Positions 1-17,286 of a stretch of 64,000 nt of DNA are shown one piece after another. The position numbers were made by a program, and so were the translations under genes. Each line of letters starts with the position of its first letter. Within the stretch, counting starts at the first letter, position 1. Origin of the DNA: Chrysomallon squamiferum (taxonomy: Eukaryota > Mollusca > Gastropoda > Neomphalida > Peltospiridae); the NCBI GenBank assembly GCA_012295275.1, contig CM022676.1, positions 1,176,010 to 1,240,009 of the forward strand. The letters run 5' to 3'. The notes under the pieces were generated by a model, which was not told the origin of the DNA, ran no database searches, and was given only the letters and a program-made list of their open reading frames with translations.

Positions 1-417
1 TGCCAAAAGATTCAATCAAACAACAAATGTAAAAATCCCTGACTGACTGAGTATACTTAACAAAAGGAATCGTGTTATAGTAGTAGTAGAAATAGTAGTA
101 GTACTAGAAGTAGTGCAGAAATAGTAGTAATATTAAAAGTAGTGGTGATAGTAGTAATAGTAATTGGCTGTTGTCATAGAAGTTGTAGTGATAGTAGTAG
201 TAGCAGTGAACGAATACAACACATCATAATTTTGAATCGTATTAATTATATAATGTTAATGTGTAAGCTATGACAATAACAAAAGATGACAATATTGAAC
301 TGATTAATTACAACAACAAAAATATTACAATAACAAGATATTGCAATACATAACGTATTAATTATAAAAAACCTATGTCTATTGCTACAACATATTAATT
401 CTGAAACAATATCTAAC

Positions 418-4499
<4,082 letters not shown>

Positions 4500-5100
4500 G
4501 TTTACATCTTCTCGTTTCCCTGCGAATTATTAATATTTTTTAAAACAAATTAACAGAGATATCCAGTCTTGTCAGTGTAATTTTCTACAAACAATCGAAA
4601 TGCTGTTGTCGTAGGTGTTGTTGTATAACTCTTTCTTTACCAAACATGATGATTCATTCTTCTTACGTATTACTGAACAAACAACCAACACAAGACGTAA
4701 ACATGAATAGAATTTCCATCAAAAACAAGTTACTTTTATCGTTCCATATGGTGTCAAAATGCATCAGACTTTCTTAATACTTTCTTCTCGATTTGCTGTT
4801 TTAAATAGAAGTAACATTCGCTTAGGAAAACAGTAATAAAAACAAAATAAATCAGAAGGTGGGAAGACAATAAAATCATTGTGGGTCACTTGTAGAAGGT
4901 GGCTAAGCCTGAATCGTCACTGAACCGTTGATAAATGGTCTGCCTGGGTTCAGGGGACAGACCAGTGTCAGTTACAAGGGAGGGCAGTCAGCTGAGACGG
5001 TAGAAGCGCGAAGATATCGTACAGTTCTTTTCTTTGTGCCACTGTTACTAGGATCGCTTTAAGCGCGATAATTTTACATTTACGATAATTTTATTACGAC
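4500..5100 (-). other. Likely 5' UTR and promoter region of the Ig gene
   Basis: This unique, less repetitive sequence lies just upstream of the start codon at 4499, with a somewhat GC-richer patch at about 4900-5050. No TATA box or splice pair is convincing. The assignment rests on position alone. Confidence 0.3.
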
Positions 5101-5198
5101 ACAAATAATTATTAGCTCGTATGAACCGCAAAACAAAGACAAAGAAAGCGTCAGAGATAGAGAGTACGAAAGAGAGTTAGAGAAAGATCGAGCAAGAC

Positions 5199-5206
5199 AG
5201 AGAGAG

Positions 5207-5295
<89 letters not shown>

Positions 5296-5330
5296 CAAAC
5301 AGACAGACAGAGTGAGAGTACATTTAGAGA
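5199..5330. repeat. (GA)n/(CAGA)n compound repeat
   Basis: A GA run passes into CAGA tetranucleotides and back. Confidence 0.93.
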
Positions 5331-5339
5331 CAGAAACAA

Positions 5340-7130
5340 CTACCACTTGATAATATAAATATAAAAATATAACATATCAATAACTTTGTGAGTTTACTTT
5401 TAATATCTTCACACATAAGTCTTAACATTATAAATCCAGTCCAACATGATTTTTCTTTTTTCACTCAGACCGTTGGTAGGACGCATTCTTAGTCTTTTCA
5501 GTAGTTATCAGTAATCTAGTCTTATTTTAAACTCTTCAGCAACCATCAACATCAGATCAACACTGTTAGCTTTTAAATTTTAGTTATCATTATATACCAC
5601 TGAAGGAGTTGAGATGACATTCTTAATTTAAGTAAAACATATTTTTAAAAGAAAACTGATAAATAATTAAATTAATATTTAAAAAATTTATTGTAAGACT
5701 GAAATGAATACAAATTTCATGATTATAATTTTAAAAAACGAACAGAAGATGGCATTCATATGGTATTTATATATAAAAATAAATAAACAGGTAAATAAAA
5801 CCAAACAAAACCTTAAATAAGAAGTTAAATTCCTAGGTATTCGTCTTCCTAAATTTAATTATATTCGCAGACAGTTTTAAAACTTATTATTAGCGGTTAG
5901 AATAATAGATAGGAAATACTGACAAGAGTATTAAATTTGTTTTGATAATAGATATTATTAGTATTTAGTATGGATATCTGTCGTTTATTTATTTTTTTTT
6001 TTTATTAAAATATATACACACTTTTTTATTATTTATTTGTTTCTTCTTCTCCTTCTTCTTCATCTTCTTCATTATCATCATAATATTTTTATTATAATAA
6101 TAAAATTAATAATTAAATAAAATAACTGAAGATGGGGTATCACAAAGTACGACAGACGTGGACTTGGCGAGTTTCCTACTATCACACATAAATCACTCAA
6201 ACACGTGTGCACCGCCCTGCAGTAACATCACATCTGAAAATTCCTTTTTTTTTTTTTCTTTTTCTTTTACCCGTACTGTCGTGACTTCGGTGTCCTGGGA
6301 AAGTATTCTCAGTTTATTAATAAACCCGTTGCTTATTCAAATCAACACAACTTCAGTGCTTACTCTGTGTTTAAAATTCCGTCTTTGTTACGTACATTAA
6401 ATACGTGCTTATGTTGAGTTAATAGCCGTTTGTGAACACATTAAAGAAAAAACAGTATGGGACTTTACCTCTACGTTTTATACTGCTGCTGCTGCACACA
6501 CACAGATACAGATATACATACACATACATACATACAAAACAAATATATGTATGTGTCCGTATGTCCATCAGTCTATGATGTATCTATTTATATTTTTTAT
6601 ATATGTAGTGTAAAAGTATGTTTCTCCATAGCAATTTTCTTTTCTTGTTTTATATATATATAATTAAAGGGAAGATTGTCGGAAAATATACCAGAGAATT
6701 CCTTTCAAGATATTTAAATTTTTTCCATCTTGTATTTACACAATTATGTGTTCATTTGTTTCTATATATATGGGTATGCATGCGTGCGTTCACACATTTG
6801 TAAAACTATAATTTTAATGTACATTTAGAAAAGCACCTAACAGACTCAGGTTTAGCAGGGTAACATTCAGTGAACTGTGACATCCTTCACAATGACGATC
6901 AACGTTTATTCCGTTGATAATATCCTAAATCCATAGATATAAATCAGCAGTGACAGACGATGTCTGCACAGTGTTAACAGTCATCAGTTGTTTTGAACCG
7001 TCTGTCTACTTTTGATGGGATTTGTTTGTTATTTATTTATTTACCTGTTCTCTCTAATTTGAAGGTAACCTAAGCCAAAAATTAAAGAAAATAAATATAT
7101 CTTTTACCAACAGCAGTCATATGAGTTATA
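5340..7130. other. Non-coding, AT-rich; nothing recognised
   Basis: Unique AT-rich sequence with short T runs. A GC-richer patch at 6120-6240 has no convincing open frame or splice pair. Confidence 0.5.
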
Positions 7131-7345
7131 TTATTGTTGTGTTGTTGCGACTGCGGTTGCTGTGACTGTGACTGTGGCTATGGTGGTTGCGGTTGCTGTG
7201 GCTGCTGCAGTTGGTTATTATTATTACTGTTAATAATATATTATTATTATTATTACTACTACTACTACTACTATTATTATTATTAGCATTATTATTACTA
7301 CTACTACTACTATTAGCAGTAGTAGTAGTAGTAGTAGTAGTAGAT
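7130..7345. repeat. Imperfect triplet repeats (GYT, ATT, ACT, AGT)
   Basis: Successive triplet tracts with different units. The leucine- and valine-rich frames over them are repeat artefacts. Confidence 0.9.
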
Positions 7346-7594
7346 TATTATATTGATACTGAAGTGTAATGCAGGCTGTCTCGGACATTTTTCTGTCTGA
7401 CGCATATCTCAACAACATGGTCAGCGCGTGCAGACTGCAGTGAGCACACAAACCTGTCACTTCTCACTTCGCGCAGACACAGGCGTCACGTGACAACACG
7501 CCATCTTTCTAATATAACATCATGGTCATTTTATTCACCTGGCGATGACTTTCTGTTGTTTTTGTTGCTGTAGTTATCGTTGTTGATTTCGTTT

Positions 7595-7747
<153 letters not shown>

Positions 7748-7749
7748 TT

Positions 7750-10560
7750 AATACATTTTTTTATTATTGTTGTTAATTATAATGAAATCCCATCTATAAA
7801 ATACCTCTGCTACCACTGTATGGAAATAATGGTTTATTTCGTTGTGCACGTAACAATGGAAGATTAAACAGTCATTTTTGGTTGAATGTTTATATATCAT
7901 AACTATAACACTTTGACAATATTATAAAAGTTGCAGGGAGAATAACTCTGGTTGTCACAATTTTGTTTCGAATAGAAAGAGTATCGTGCCTTTATTCATC
8001 TTCTTATTTAGTTTTCTAACAAAGTATGTAAGATATTTTTTAAATTGTGTGTGTGGGTGTAAACATATATATATATATTCCTCTTAAATGGAGAAGATGT
8101 GTTCATTGTGATATTCAGCTTCTTTCTAAATAATAATTAAAATTATATGAATTACAAGTATCATTTTCTTTATTAATAATGATTACTTATCTCTTTTTTT
8201 TGACAAATGGTTTCACATCACTGGATTACAAAATATGAGTTTGTTCTCTCCTGCCTCTGAGTAGGCGCTTAGTCGTACAATCTATTACTGCTTAAATTAA
8301 TGATAAAAGTAGCATTGAAAGACTGGCTACAAGCAGACGGTTTCAGTGAACGTTTTGTTAGAAACGCAATCAGCATTAAATGTCTTTTCAAAAAGCATTG
8401 TTATAATCATTAAAAAATAAAAATTAAAAAAGAAGAAGAAGGTATAAGTGAGGTAATTAAAGTATTCTTAATTAATTCATCTCTGTTTATTTCTTTTCTT
8501 CTGTCTCACAGTTTCTTTCTGTTTGTTGTTGACAATACGTGTGTGTTTAGTGGCCGGCACTGAAAGCTTGTCTAACAGTAAAATATTTACTTGTTCTCTG
8601 ATCTGTTCAATCAGAGACAGAAACGATGCAGGTAAAAATTTCACACAACTGACTGGTTCTTATAAACCCAGCCTTGCAAACACGCAGAATAAACAAACAG
8701 ATGTAAACACGTAAATAAACTGTGACACTGATAGAAGAGACGTATTTTAAACACTCGTTACAGCTTTGCTTATTTACAACGTTTTGTGTATTTTCAACGT
8801 CTGTATAACAACGCGACCCCTAGAACGTGAAGGGTGTGTACACAGTAAGCACATTTAGCAAATGAATCTCTTCACACATTAAAAGCCTGTGATTAAAGTG
8901 GTAATTAATTATTTACTACAAAATGAATGAATGAATGAATTGATAAATTACTGAATATTGAACCCCAACGCAGCAACTTTCAGTTTTAATTATTTTATTA
9001 AATATATAGGGGTTTTGTTTTTGTTTGTTTTGTTTGCTTACTTGTTGTTGTTTGGGATTTTTTATGTTTTTTGTGGGGTTTTTTGTGGGGTTGTTTATAA
9101 CATTTTAATTTTTCTTTTCTTTTTTTCTTAGGGGGTGTGTTTTCCTTTTTTCCTTTTTTTTCCTTTTTTTTTCAATTAATATATTATTAAAAAATCAGTC
9201 ATAGCAAAGGAACTGTTCTTTGATATTTTAGTGTCACTGACAATTTAGGGAAAAGGACAGACATACAGACAGACAGACAAATAGACAGATAGACACAGAG
9301 AGAGAGAGTACTTACATATAATAATCCTAGTGTGTTTGTGTATACAAATATATGTTTGTGCGTATATAAAAACAGATATTTTGATGGATATATTTTATAC
9401 AGTCAGTTGTGTATGACAGACAGACAGACAGACAGACAGACATACAAAACATAATAGATACATATGTGTGTTTTGTGTGTATACCATATGTGCGTATATA
9501 AGAACAGATAGTTCACATTAAATTCAGTCAACTGTGTGTGTGTATATATGTATGTATGTCTATGTATATGTGTATGTGTGTGGATATGTGTATGTGTGGT
9601 TGGGTGCACACGCGTGTCTACAAACTGACATTTTGATCTGTATATTTCATTCAGTCAGCAGGTGTGGTTATAACACTGTGTAGATAACAGTGTGTAACTG
9701 ATTTTTTCTGTGATTCTTGTAATTGGTGTCAAAGATTTTCTTCACCTTCCTCGCGGTTTCAAGCGTTGAAACTCAAAATAAGACATTATTATATGTACAG
9801 AAAACTCAAAATATTCGCATTGTTTTCATTTTACAGATACTCTCTGTGTCGAGGTACGCGGGGTTTAGAGTTTATCGCTTGATTTATTTAGGTGAGTGTG
9901 TGCCTGTTTATTATTACTGAATATTTTGTTTGAATTTTTATAACCAATTTTTAAATAACATTTTAAAGCAGGAGTCAAAAATATATTTGCTGGACAACGT
10001 GTGTGTGTGTGTGTGTGTAGACGCATATACACAGAGATAATTATATTCATTTTCAAACATTTGATACCTTCTACTTTTCTTTTCTCTCAGTCACTCTCTG
10101 TCGATCTCAATTCCCTTAGTAATATCAAAATAGTTGTTTAGTTTCTATCATTTTAAATTTAATCTCTGTCACTGTGTGAATGTGTACAGAAAATACAGAA
10201 TACTGATTTACTAGACGGCTATTTGTGATTGCAGATATTTACATATGTATATGTACATTTATATACAGTTTATATGTTTATATAAGTGATGAAAGCCAAT
10301 ATTTACATTATCATGTAACCAATATTATTATTTTTCATTCTACTTTTTTTAATTCATATATATATCGCAATCTACAATTGTTCCTTACCATTCTAGGGGT
10401 TTTTTTGTTGTTGTTTTTCGTTATTCCTGTATATACATGTTCTGTTTATTTATTTTATTTTTATTTTTGCTAATATTGATCCTTGAATGTTATTACATCC
10501 CTAGTATTCTAGTTTGTCGACATTTTGTCGTATGTAAACATTAAACAGAGTGAGCTTCTG
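7750..10560. other. Non-coding stretch with T-rich runs and short CAGA/TATG repeats
   Basis: Plus-strand T-rich tracts (9000-9180) and short repeats (9262-9310, 9411-9443, 10001-10019). Short segments bounded by splice-like sites, such as 8512-8631 and 9837-9892, are open in one frame. They do not join to each other or to the GPCR, so I do not call them genes. Confidence 0.5.
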
Positions 10561-10589
10561 TAAACATATCAACACAACATTGTTTAGTC

Positions 10590-10729
10590 CAGCGCGCATG
10601 CTCAGACGAAGTAAGCAAACTTCCAAATATTTTGAAAGAGTTGATCTTTTATTTAGTTTTTTTCTCAACATGGATGTCAGTCGGCTTCAGAATTTTCTGA
10701 GTTTTATATTTTTATTCTCATAACTGCAG
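10590..10729 (+). promoter_or_regulatory. Candidate upstream 5' UTR exon of the GPCR gene
   Basis: A GC-richer patch with gcgcgcatgc at 10592 is followed by sequence ending at a strong donor, GCAG|gtaagg (intron from 10730). The ATG at 10670 opens only 17 codons before a stop, so it would be a short upstream ORF. The real gene starts downstream. Promoter or exon status is inference from the donor, the position and the NRF1-like half site. Confidence 0.25.
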
Positions 10730-11078
10730 GTAAGGTTAATTTCAATAATTAAAATGTACAGTTTAATTATAGTTTATTTAATTATTTTTAATAAAGATAT
10801 TTTGTAACTTTATAAGGCTATTGATTTTTCAGTAAAACTATTTCTTTATTCATTTATTCATTCATTCATTTCTTTTATTTTTTAAACTTTTATTTTGAAT
10901 ATTTTTAATTTTTTAAACTTTTTTAATTTTAATAAATATAACTTTATATATCAATTTATACTTACGTGTGAATTAGTCAGTATTAATAATTATAGTGAAT
11001 ACATAGATTATATATGTATATTTGTTTCCATTTACTCATTTTTTATTTTAAATGTTAATAAACAAATTTATTGTGACA

Positions 11079-11082
<4 letters not shown>

Positions 11083-11173
<91 letters not shown>
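11083..11173. repeat. (CT)n microsatellite
   Basis: Perfect CT run of about 90 bp. Confidence 0.97.
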
Positions 11174-11177
<4 letters not shown>

Positions 11178-11227
11178 CCAGTTTTCAACAAGGCGTTTAA
11201 TTAAGATACTAAAAAATGTATTTAATA

Positions 11228-11230
<3 letters not shown>

Positions 11231-11270
<40 letters not shown>
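11231..11270. repeat. (CA)n microsatellite
   Basis: Perfect CA run of 40 bp. Confidence 0.97.
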
Positions 11271-11275
<5 letters not shown>

Positions 11276-12278
11276 GTATTGATCAGATAGACACCTGTAT
11301 ATATGTCGTTCTATTCACTGTTATTTTTCAGTTAGTTATATAATGAAATTTGATATCGTAATCTAAGAATAACTAAATTTGATTTTAAAGGCGACTATAT
11401 AACATGAAATCTTTGTAAAACTAAAAACACTTGTACCGAGCTGTCTATAAAAAACATGTTGGAACGGAATTTTAACAATGAATTCCTAATTCAACAGAAA
11501 GAAGTGTCTGTTACAAAACAACCCACTCAGACATCAAGACGTGATGTCAAGGATTAAATAGTTCATAGAATAGAGGTGGCCATTAAATACTGTGGAATGA
11601 GGGATTCCGAATTTGAATGATAATAATGATGATTATGATAATCAAAAATGATGATGATATTAATAATAATATAATAATATGGTAATCGTAACTCTATGAT
11701 AATGACATGATGAAGATAATGATGATTAATTAGGATGATACTGATCACAAGATAATGAACATAATAATGATGATACGATACTCAGGTTTAATTTTTTTTT
11801 AAATGAGATTAAATAATGAACTGAAATGTATTCACAACTTTTTTCTTTTGCTAATTAAATTAAATTTGAGTAATAATGATAATGATATTCAAATAACTGA
11901 TATTTAATTAATTGTAGTAATAATTTCGCGCAGAATCAGTTACAACAAATCTTACAGCGGGAACGGGCCGTTTCAAAACTTCATCCTCAACCTAAACCCG
12001 GAAGGTTCATCCCTGTTTGAAGCACAAAACGACGAGGCTAATCCGATAAACTGTTACAGCACGCCCTGACTCTAAAAGTGTATTGTTCTAAAAATAATCT
12101 CTCCTTATTTGAGTAAAAATAAACACGTATATTTATAAATACAGACCCAACGAAATATTTGTACTTATTCTTTAGTAAATAAAATTCTTTTGACAGAGAA
12201 TGTTAATAACGTTCTTGCGTGTTCTGTCAACTTTCAGACAGGCTATTTTTTCTAAAACTACCGTTTGTTTTGTTACTT

Positions 12279-12281
<3 letters not shown>

Positions 12282-12350
<69 letters not shown>
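12282..12350. repeat. (CT)n microsatellite
   Basis: Perfect CT run of about 69 bp. Confidence 0.97.
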
Positions 12351-12355
<5 letters not shown>

Positions 12356-12499
12356 ATTTATTTTAATTATTTTACTTTATCTTTCTAGGATTTATATCGA
12401 AGTCTTGGCATAAAGATTTTTTAATAGACTGGTTTCAAATTCCGTCATTCTTTAGAACTAAGTTTGTCTGAAACAAAATGTAGATTGGTATGTTTTCTC

Positions 12500-12720
12500 A
12501 ATCTTTCTTCTCTCGGAGCGAGCATAGCTAGGGCCAGAGCATGCGCATACGGTGCAATACAGCGTAGATCGATTTCTCATAGCTGACACACTTGACAGTT
12601 TGTCATTTCAGCCTCTGCTTCACACGCACGGATGAAACATATTTCGCATGGCTCCCGAAGCTCACCTCTCACTATTTTTCTCTCCGTCGAGTTTTCTTTG
12701 CAGTCCTTTTATGATTTTAT
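12500..12720 (+). promoter_or_regulatory. Promoter-like GC-richer island with an NRF1-type site
   Basis: In a very AT-rich neighbourhood this patch holds several CG dinucleotides and gcatgcgcat at 12540, close to the palindromic NRF1 core TGCGCATGCGCA known from many animal promoters. It lies 2.2 kb upstream of the first certain GPCR exon and could be its promoter. There is no TATA box, so the direction is a guess. Confidence 0.28.
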
Positions 12721-12863
12721 AATTTTTCATACGTGCAAATATGTTATACTTCTTGAGTCCACATCACGGTTGTTCTCATCCAGGGATTGAAGGAGAGAAA
12801 GCGCCTTGAATTTTGCTTATACATATGTTATTTAAATATATCTGTTATTTGTAAATCTTTTAC

Positions 12864-12864
<1 letters not shown>

Positions 12865-12916
<52 letters not shown>
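12865..12916. repeat. (TA)n-(CA)n compound microsatellite
   Basis: A TA run passes into a CA run. Confidence 0.95.
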
Positions 12917-13094
12917 GATAATTGATATATATATATTATATGAGAGACATGCTTTTGGAAAGATGGAAAGAGAGATAATAGATAGATATATGTTGATATC
13001 GATATTTTATGAGAGATATAATGGAGAGAGAAGCAAAGAGAGTGACTGACAACCGGTAATAAAAAACAGACATTTACAGAGGTGTTGAAGAAAT

Positions 13095-13200
<106 letters not shown>

Positions 13201-13277
13201 TGTTAAACAAATCTCAGACTTGTTAAACAAATATTTTCACTTGTTCTCGACTTTCACGTCTCTGTGAGGATTTTCAG

Positions 13278-13296
13278 CTGTACACTGTCATGTCGG
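13278..13296 (+). CDS. Candidate first coding exon of the GPCR gene
   Basis: A segment after ttttcag ends CATGTCGG|gtgaga. The ATG at 13290 reads M-S plus one base. Joined to the next exon it gives MSVLLNTEVMSRD, keeping phase. The alternative is that translation starts at the ATG at 14769 inside the next exon. The exon is tiny and could be chance. Confidence 0.28.
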
Positions 13297-13939
13297 GTGA
13301 GAAAATATTAAACACGTTTTAACATGTCAGTCACATTACCTGAAAATAGGACTGTTATAAATAAGACACGAATATTACTTATATACAGCCGTCAGCTTTG
13401 TGGTGGAACGAACGTGTACATTTATAGTTCAAACAGCTGCTTGTAATCCAGAGAAAATTTTGAATGTAAAAATTATCTAATAACAATTTGCTTCGGATTA
13501 AGCTTGTGAATTTCAGTCATTTCATTCGTCTACATGACTACATATGCATGAGTACATGTAAGAGATAGATAGAATAGTATTGTTGTTTTTTTGCAGTATC
13601 GTGTTTTTCTACGTAGTTTTATTATTTTTCGTTTACTGTTCAGTTCCTAATTGTAATAATATATGTCATATCTGTGGGAAAGTTCATATGAGAGATTCAT
13701 GAGAATGTAGAGTATTTCTCTGAAGACCACAAGAAAAAGAAAATCTTTCGACATTCAATATACCTTGAGAGAAAACCGATTCAGTGTTATGCAAGAACAA
13801 ACTTTAAACTGATTCAATTACCACGAACAGATAACACCAAATACCATGTCTCTTTTAAACTCCTTACTAAACATACATGAGGCAAGTGGAAATCTCTTTC
13901 CTATGCAAAAACAGGATAGTTAATTTTCATTTTCTTTTA

Positions 13940-14120
13940 GTTCCCTCTCTTTCTCTCTGTGTGTCTCTCTGTTTTTCTTTCTTTCTCTTTCTATCTTTTG
14001 TTTTCTCGCTTAATCTCTTTGTGTCTTTATCTCTCTTTTGTCTGTCATTCCTTCCCTCTCTCTCTCTTTCTCTCACTCTCTCTACCTCTGCCTCTACCTA
14101 TCTCTCTCTCTCTCTATCAT
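13940..14120. repeat. Imperfect CT-rich tract
   Basis: A pyrimidine-rich run of CTCT, TTTC and CTGT units. Confidence 0.85.
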
Positions 14121-14624
14121 TGTGTGGGTGGGTGTATCATTTAAAACTTTTTGTTGTGTTGTGTTATTTAAATTTAAATTATTATAATTTGATTATTCTG
14201 CTTGAGAACAGCAGCCAGTAAAGCAACAATCGGCGACAGATTACCGCTCGCTGTATTTAATCACTGTTCCTTTATCTAATGTATTTACTTATTTTACACA
14301 TATTTTACATATTTCTGATTTCATTTATACGTTTCATGGCTACATTATGTTTTCTAGTTCTAGTCGGAGTTTAACATTGACACAATACAGCTGATATCCG
14401 ATTACTTTCAAAGTTCAGCCATTAGCTAATAGTTATTTTGGAAGCTATTCAATGTTAAGTAAATCTAGCTTTCATTTATTTTCCTGCCATAAAGTGAAAT
14501 ATGTACATCAAAATCCAGAGTGTATTCTTAGTAAATAATTAAATACCTCAAACCTTTTCCTTGCGACATTGCGAATTTTACGGATAACTTCCTGACCTGA
14601 TTATCGTATTTATTAATACTACTG

Positions 14625-14627
<3 letters not shown>

Positions 14628-14677
<50 letters not shown>

Positions 14678-14678
14678 G
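14628..14678. repeat. (TTA)n microsatellite
   Basis: Perfect TTA run 70 bp before the first certain GPCR exon. Confidence 0.95.
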
Positions 14679-14748
14679 GTTACATTTTATGTTATCTAAC
14701 TCCGATTTTATATATATATATATATATTTTTTTTTTCCCCCCCTGCAG

Positions 14749-14881
14749 TGTTATTAAATACTGAAGTTATGTCGCGTGATCTTTCGGTGGGCGTGGTTAT
14801 CGAAGCTTGCGTGCTTGGATTGGTCAGTATGAGCTTGTCAGTCATCTTTCTTGTGTTCAACGTCAGACTGAGGGAGACTAG
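14749..14881 (+). CDS. GPR156: GPCR exon: N terminus and TM1
   Basis: Acceptor ccctgcag after a TA/T tract, donor CTAG|gtgagt. The ATG at 14769 is followed at once by TM1. Five open codons precede it in the same exon, so an earlier start in an upstream exon is possible. Confidence 0.82.
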
Positions 14882-17232
14882 GTGAGTTGTTATGTTCATA
14901 AGATCACTATAATAATAATAATAATAATAATAATAAAACACTGTTGGTTGATATATGTACTGATTTTTTATTTTTATTTAAAACGCCTTTCTGTGATAAA
15001 TTTACAAGCTGCGAATTTATTCTCAAAAACTGTAAATAGCACAATTTAAATTCATGATCTAAACATCCATGTTTTGTTTCCAGAATAATCAAGATGTCAA
15101 GTCCGAATCTAAATGTTATGATAGCTTTTGGCGGGATTTTTGCAAGTATCGGCTGTTTGATGTTTGGAATGGATTACTTCTTGGAGGATGATGAATCCAA
15201 AATGTCTACTTTGTGTCAGGTAAATTTTTAAATAATGCGGAGAATTTTTCGTATTAAATAATGATAAAAGCAATAGATTATTTTGCAGGCAATTAATCTT
15301 TGCTAATAATAAAGTATCACAATAAAATAACAAAGGTGTAAGAAAACACAGAAATTAAAATTTACCCATTTTTATGATATTTCAGTGATTAAATTATGAC
15401 ATTAAAAAGACCCTTCATCTGTATTAACAACGGTAGATTTTAATTGTTATATTTAGTTTTACTTTAATTTAAAATGTTTTAGAAATGAAATATTTTGTTG
15501 TTCAGGTTCGAGTTGCTGTGATAGTTCTGTCTACAAGTCTTGTGTTTGGTCCTATGTTTACGAAAGCTTGGCGAGTTCATAAAATATTCCAGCAAGCTGC
15601 CACTAGAAAAGTTGTAAGTTGACTTTTTTTTAAACTTACTCATTTACAACTGTTTATCGGGTTAATATTTATATAATTTGTTTATCGGGTATGTCTATAT
15701 CTATCTATCTATCTATATACATACGTACATACATACATACATTAGTTTCAGATGAATGTAATAGCTAACAAATCAAAAAAGCAAAAACAAATTAGGAGCA
15801 TAATTTTGATGATATCATTTCATTTATGTAAATTAGTTTTTACATTTTATTTCATTTCTGCTTTTTTGTTTATTTAAATGATAGGTTATTAGAGACAACA
15901 AGCTGTTTCTTATAATCAGCGCCATCTTGTTGTGTGACGTCACAGTTATTTGTGTTTGGCAGAGCATTGATCCACTTCAGTGGACAACAACAGTTGTGAC
16001 CAGTCAGGTAAACGTTAATTATTTTTTCTTTAATTAAATTTCTTTTCTCTTCTTCTTTTGTTTTTATTTTTTATTTTTATTTCATTTTATTTTTTTTAAA
16101 TTTAATTTTTACTTTATATTTATATTTATATTTCTTCCATATATTGCTATATATGTTACTTACGTATATTTTACAATATACTTTTTCTCCTAAAACTTCT
16201 AACTTTATAATAATTTATACATATAACGATATTTAATATACGCATTAATGACTTTATTGCAGGTCTTCCCTACTCTTTCATCAAATGATTCGACAAACAA
16301 CGTCATCACTGTCCACTGGTGTACGTCACAAAACGCTGACGTATGGGTTGCCAGCTTGTTAACCTTCAAAGTAGTCATACTTCTGTATGGTCTTTATCTA
16401 GCATGGCAAGTCAGAAACATCACTCTACCGTCAATGAATGACGCAAATCCCATTATTGTGACGTCACTGACAACCATGATAATGGCAACGTTTGCGTCAT
16501 CCGTTACCATGATGCTGAGGGCATGGCCTAATGCAGTCTATGCATGTATTATCTTTGCAGTTTGGTTCAGCAATGTAACATCCATGATGGCAGTGTTTTT
16601 GCCAAAGGTATGAACATTTTATTAATAGTAAATAAATTAAATTAAAATCTAATCAATAAAATTATAATATATATTATTTTCATATAGTAATCATTTATTA
16701 TTAACGCTAATTTATTTATTGTTAATTATTATACCTTTATTATTTTTGATTTTCATACAGTTATAACTCAGAAAATTAAGTCAACACAATCTACATTGGA
16801 TATCCTTTCATATTATATACTACGTTCTGAGATATTTTCAGGATACGTCAGTGTAAAAATGAGCTATTTAGAAATCAATAAAATAGCAAACTTGTACTCT
16901 GTGACATATTTGTGAACATCTGTATGATTACATTTAAATGTAGAAAATGTACGTATTTATGTAATAATTCTAGTTAACTCTGGTTTGACTTCAGATTCGA
17001 CTGTGGAAGAAAACGCCAGGCAATCCTCAGTTCAGAGTAAGCACAGCGTCAGGTAACATGACATCTGGGTTGCAGTCGTTTGAGCAAGTGGAAGAGGAAC
17101 TGTATCACATGGTCAAGGAAAACATTTCTTTACAGAAGTCGCTTCAAGAGGTAAATATTTAATTTATAAACTAACACCTTCATATCAGTTTATAAATAAA
17201 TAAATAAATAAATATTATTACTGTTGTTGCTA

Positions 17233-17286
<54 letters not shown>

